From Prevotellaceae bacterium (GTDB lineage Bacteria; Bacteroidota; Bacteroidia; Bacteroidales; Paludibacteraceae): DNA of 14,772 nucleotides. The stretch is taken from positions 1 to 14,772 of the forward strand of contig JAIRTG010000230.1 of NCBI GenBank assembly GCA_031255055.1. Reading direction: 5' to 3'. The position numbers and the translations under genes were made by a program. Positions 14,158 to 14,772 of the stretch are shown in pieces; position 1 is the stretch's first letter, and each line of letters starts with the position of its first letter. A model generated the notes under the pieces. That model did no database searches. It was not told where the DNA came from and saw only the letters and a list, made by a program, of their open reading frames with translations.

Positions 14158-14740
14158 CGGAAAGGGATCGGGTAGCCCCGTCATCCGCCGTTACGCGGGA
14201 GTTGACTGTTACCGCCCCTTGTTTTCAACAAAAAGCAGCGGAGGAATATCCGTCACACAAATCATCCGAATCACCGGCAACGCGGTTCGGACAAACCGCC
14301 GTTACACATACGCCCAACGACGGCAGGACATGGAAAAATACCGCGCAGAAACAGCCCCCTCACACCCTGACATCACCGGTTCCCGGGCGGAAAAGGACTG
14401 TTCCTGCGCAGCGATCGCCGATTACCGCGCAGAGATTCAATTCCCCTCCATGTACGGAAAAGTTTCCGTCACCGGAAGACAATTTTCGTATGGGAAAGGA
14501 GGAATTTTCTGCGCAGAAATAGCCGATTTCCGTGCAGAAAAAAAAAAAATTCCCATGCGGAGACGGACGATTCCCGCACAGAAAAGGACAATTCCCGCGC
14601 AGAAACGGGCGATTCCTGCACAGAAACTGAAAAACTCATCTGCAGAAACGGGCAATTCCTGCGCAGAAATCGGTAATTCCCGCGCAGAAACAGACGATTC
14701 CCACACAGGAAACGCCTTTTTCCGAGCGGTAATTTACACA
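14043..14740. repeat. Degenerate ~21-bp tandem array
   Basis: Units with a consensus near TTCCCGCGCAGAAACGG and a total length of 21 bp recur in register; for example unit starts at 14086, 14107 and 14128 are 21 bp apart. The clearest run is about 14507-14720, where nearly consecutive units of 20-23 bp can be followed, one with an expanded poly-A of 12. The middle (about 14158-14317) is badly decayed. A long plus-strand open frame (13973-14746) crosses it because the period is a multiple of three; its product is low-complexity (IPAQKR, AETGNS repeats) and starts inside the structured repeat, so I do not call it a gene. Confidence 0.82.
14318..14451 (+). repeat. 134-bp direct repeat, copy 2
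   Basis: Second copy of the segment at 14024-14157. The differences lie in GTGCGGACAAGG versus GGGCGGAAAAGG and in GCAGCTATT versus GCAGAGATT. The copy places the 21-bp-periodic units on both sides in the same phase. Confidence 0.9.
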
Positions 14741-14772
14741 TCATAAACATCTTTTCGTGCTGAAAATAACCG

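Noticed and set aside
13973..14746. 257-codon open frame with IPAQK/SCAE repeats
   Set aside because: Begins inside the structured inverted repeat and reads through the degenerate array; residue use is dictated by the repeat unit.

Overview
The window looks like part of a Bacteroidota chromosome, most likely Bacteroidales. The evidence is a Por/type IX secretion C-terminal signal on a large esterase, an S46 (DPP7/DPP11-type) dipeptidyl-peptidase, the Bacteroidota-style long signal peptidase I next to a WbqC-family gene, start sites without Shine-Dalgarno sequences, and promoters of the Bacteroidota type (-33 TTG, about 19 bp, -7 TAnnTTTG). No genus can be named from the sequence alone.

Layout: (a) 1-98 is the N-terminus of a minus-strand AAA-type ATP-binding protein, cut by the window edge. 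(b) 99-1080 has no convincing gene. It holds a perfect-period 21-bp tandem array (328-537) and a structured ~230-bp repeat (674-903). (c) 1081-3777 (-) is a secreted glucuronoyl-esterase-like (CE15) enzyme with two carbohydrate-binding-like modules and a T9SS signal. (d) 4225-5503 (+) holds a membrane-anchored TPR protein and ribH (lumazine synthase), followed by a two-tRNA operon (Tyr-GTA, Gly-TCC) with a good promoter and a strong terminator. (e) 5956-13581 (-) is a compact seven-gene block: aroB, a small lipoprotein, dapB, lepB, a WbqC-family gene, ilvE and an S46 dipeptidyl-peptidase. Spacings run from a 14-bp overlap to 51 bp, with a promoter-like motif before aroB and a terminator after the peptidase. 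(f) 13600-14772 is again gene-poor and mirrors the left end: the structured repeat in opposite orientation (13790-14003), then a degenerate 21-bp array (about 14043-14740).

The genes are mostly housekeeping: shikimate pathway (aroB), lysine/diaminopimelate synthesis (dapB), branched-chain amino acids (ilvE), riboflavin (ribH), protein export (lepB) and tRNA supply. Two export-dependent degradative enzymes are added, one for peptides (S46) and one for plant glucuronoxylan-type esters (CE15), which fits a saccharolytic and proteolytic anaerobe.

The most unusual content is not a gene. A mirror-image composite repeat (21-bp array outside, hairpin-rich 230-bp element inside) brackets the whole ~12.9-kb gene block. 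The core genes inside argue against a classical transposon. A dispersed genomic repeat family, possibly capable of inversion by homologous recombination, is the likeliest reading. I did not find a defence system, CRISPR array, integrase or transposase.
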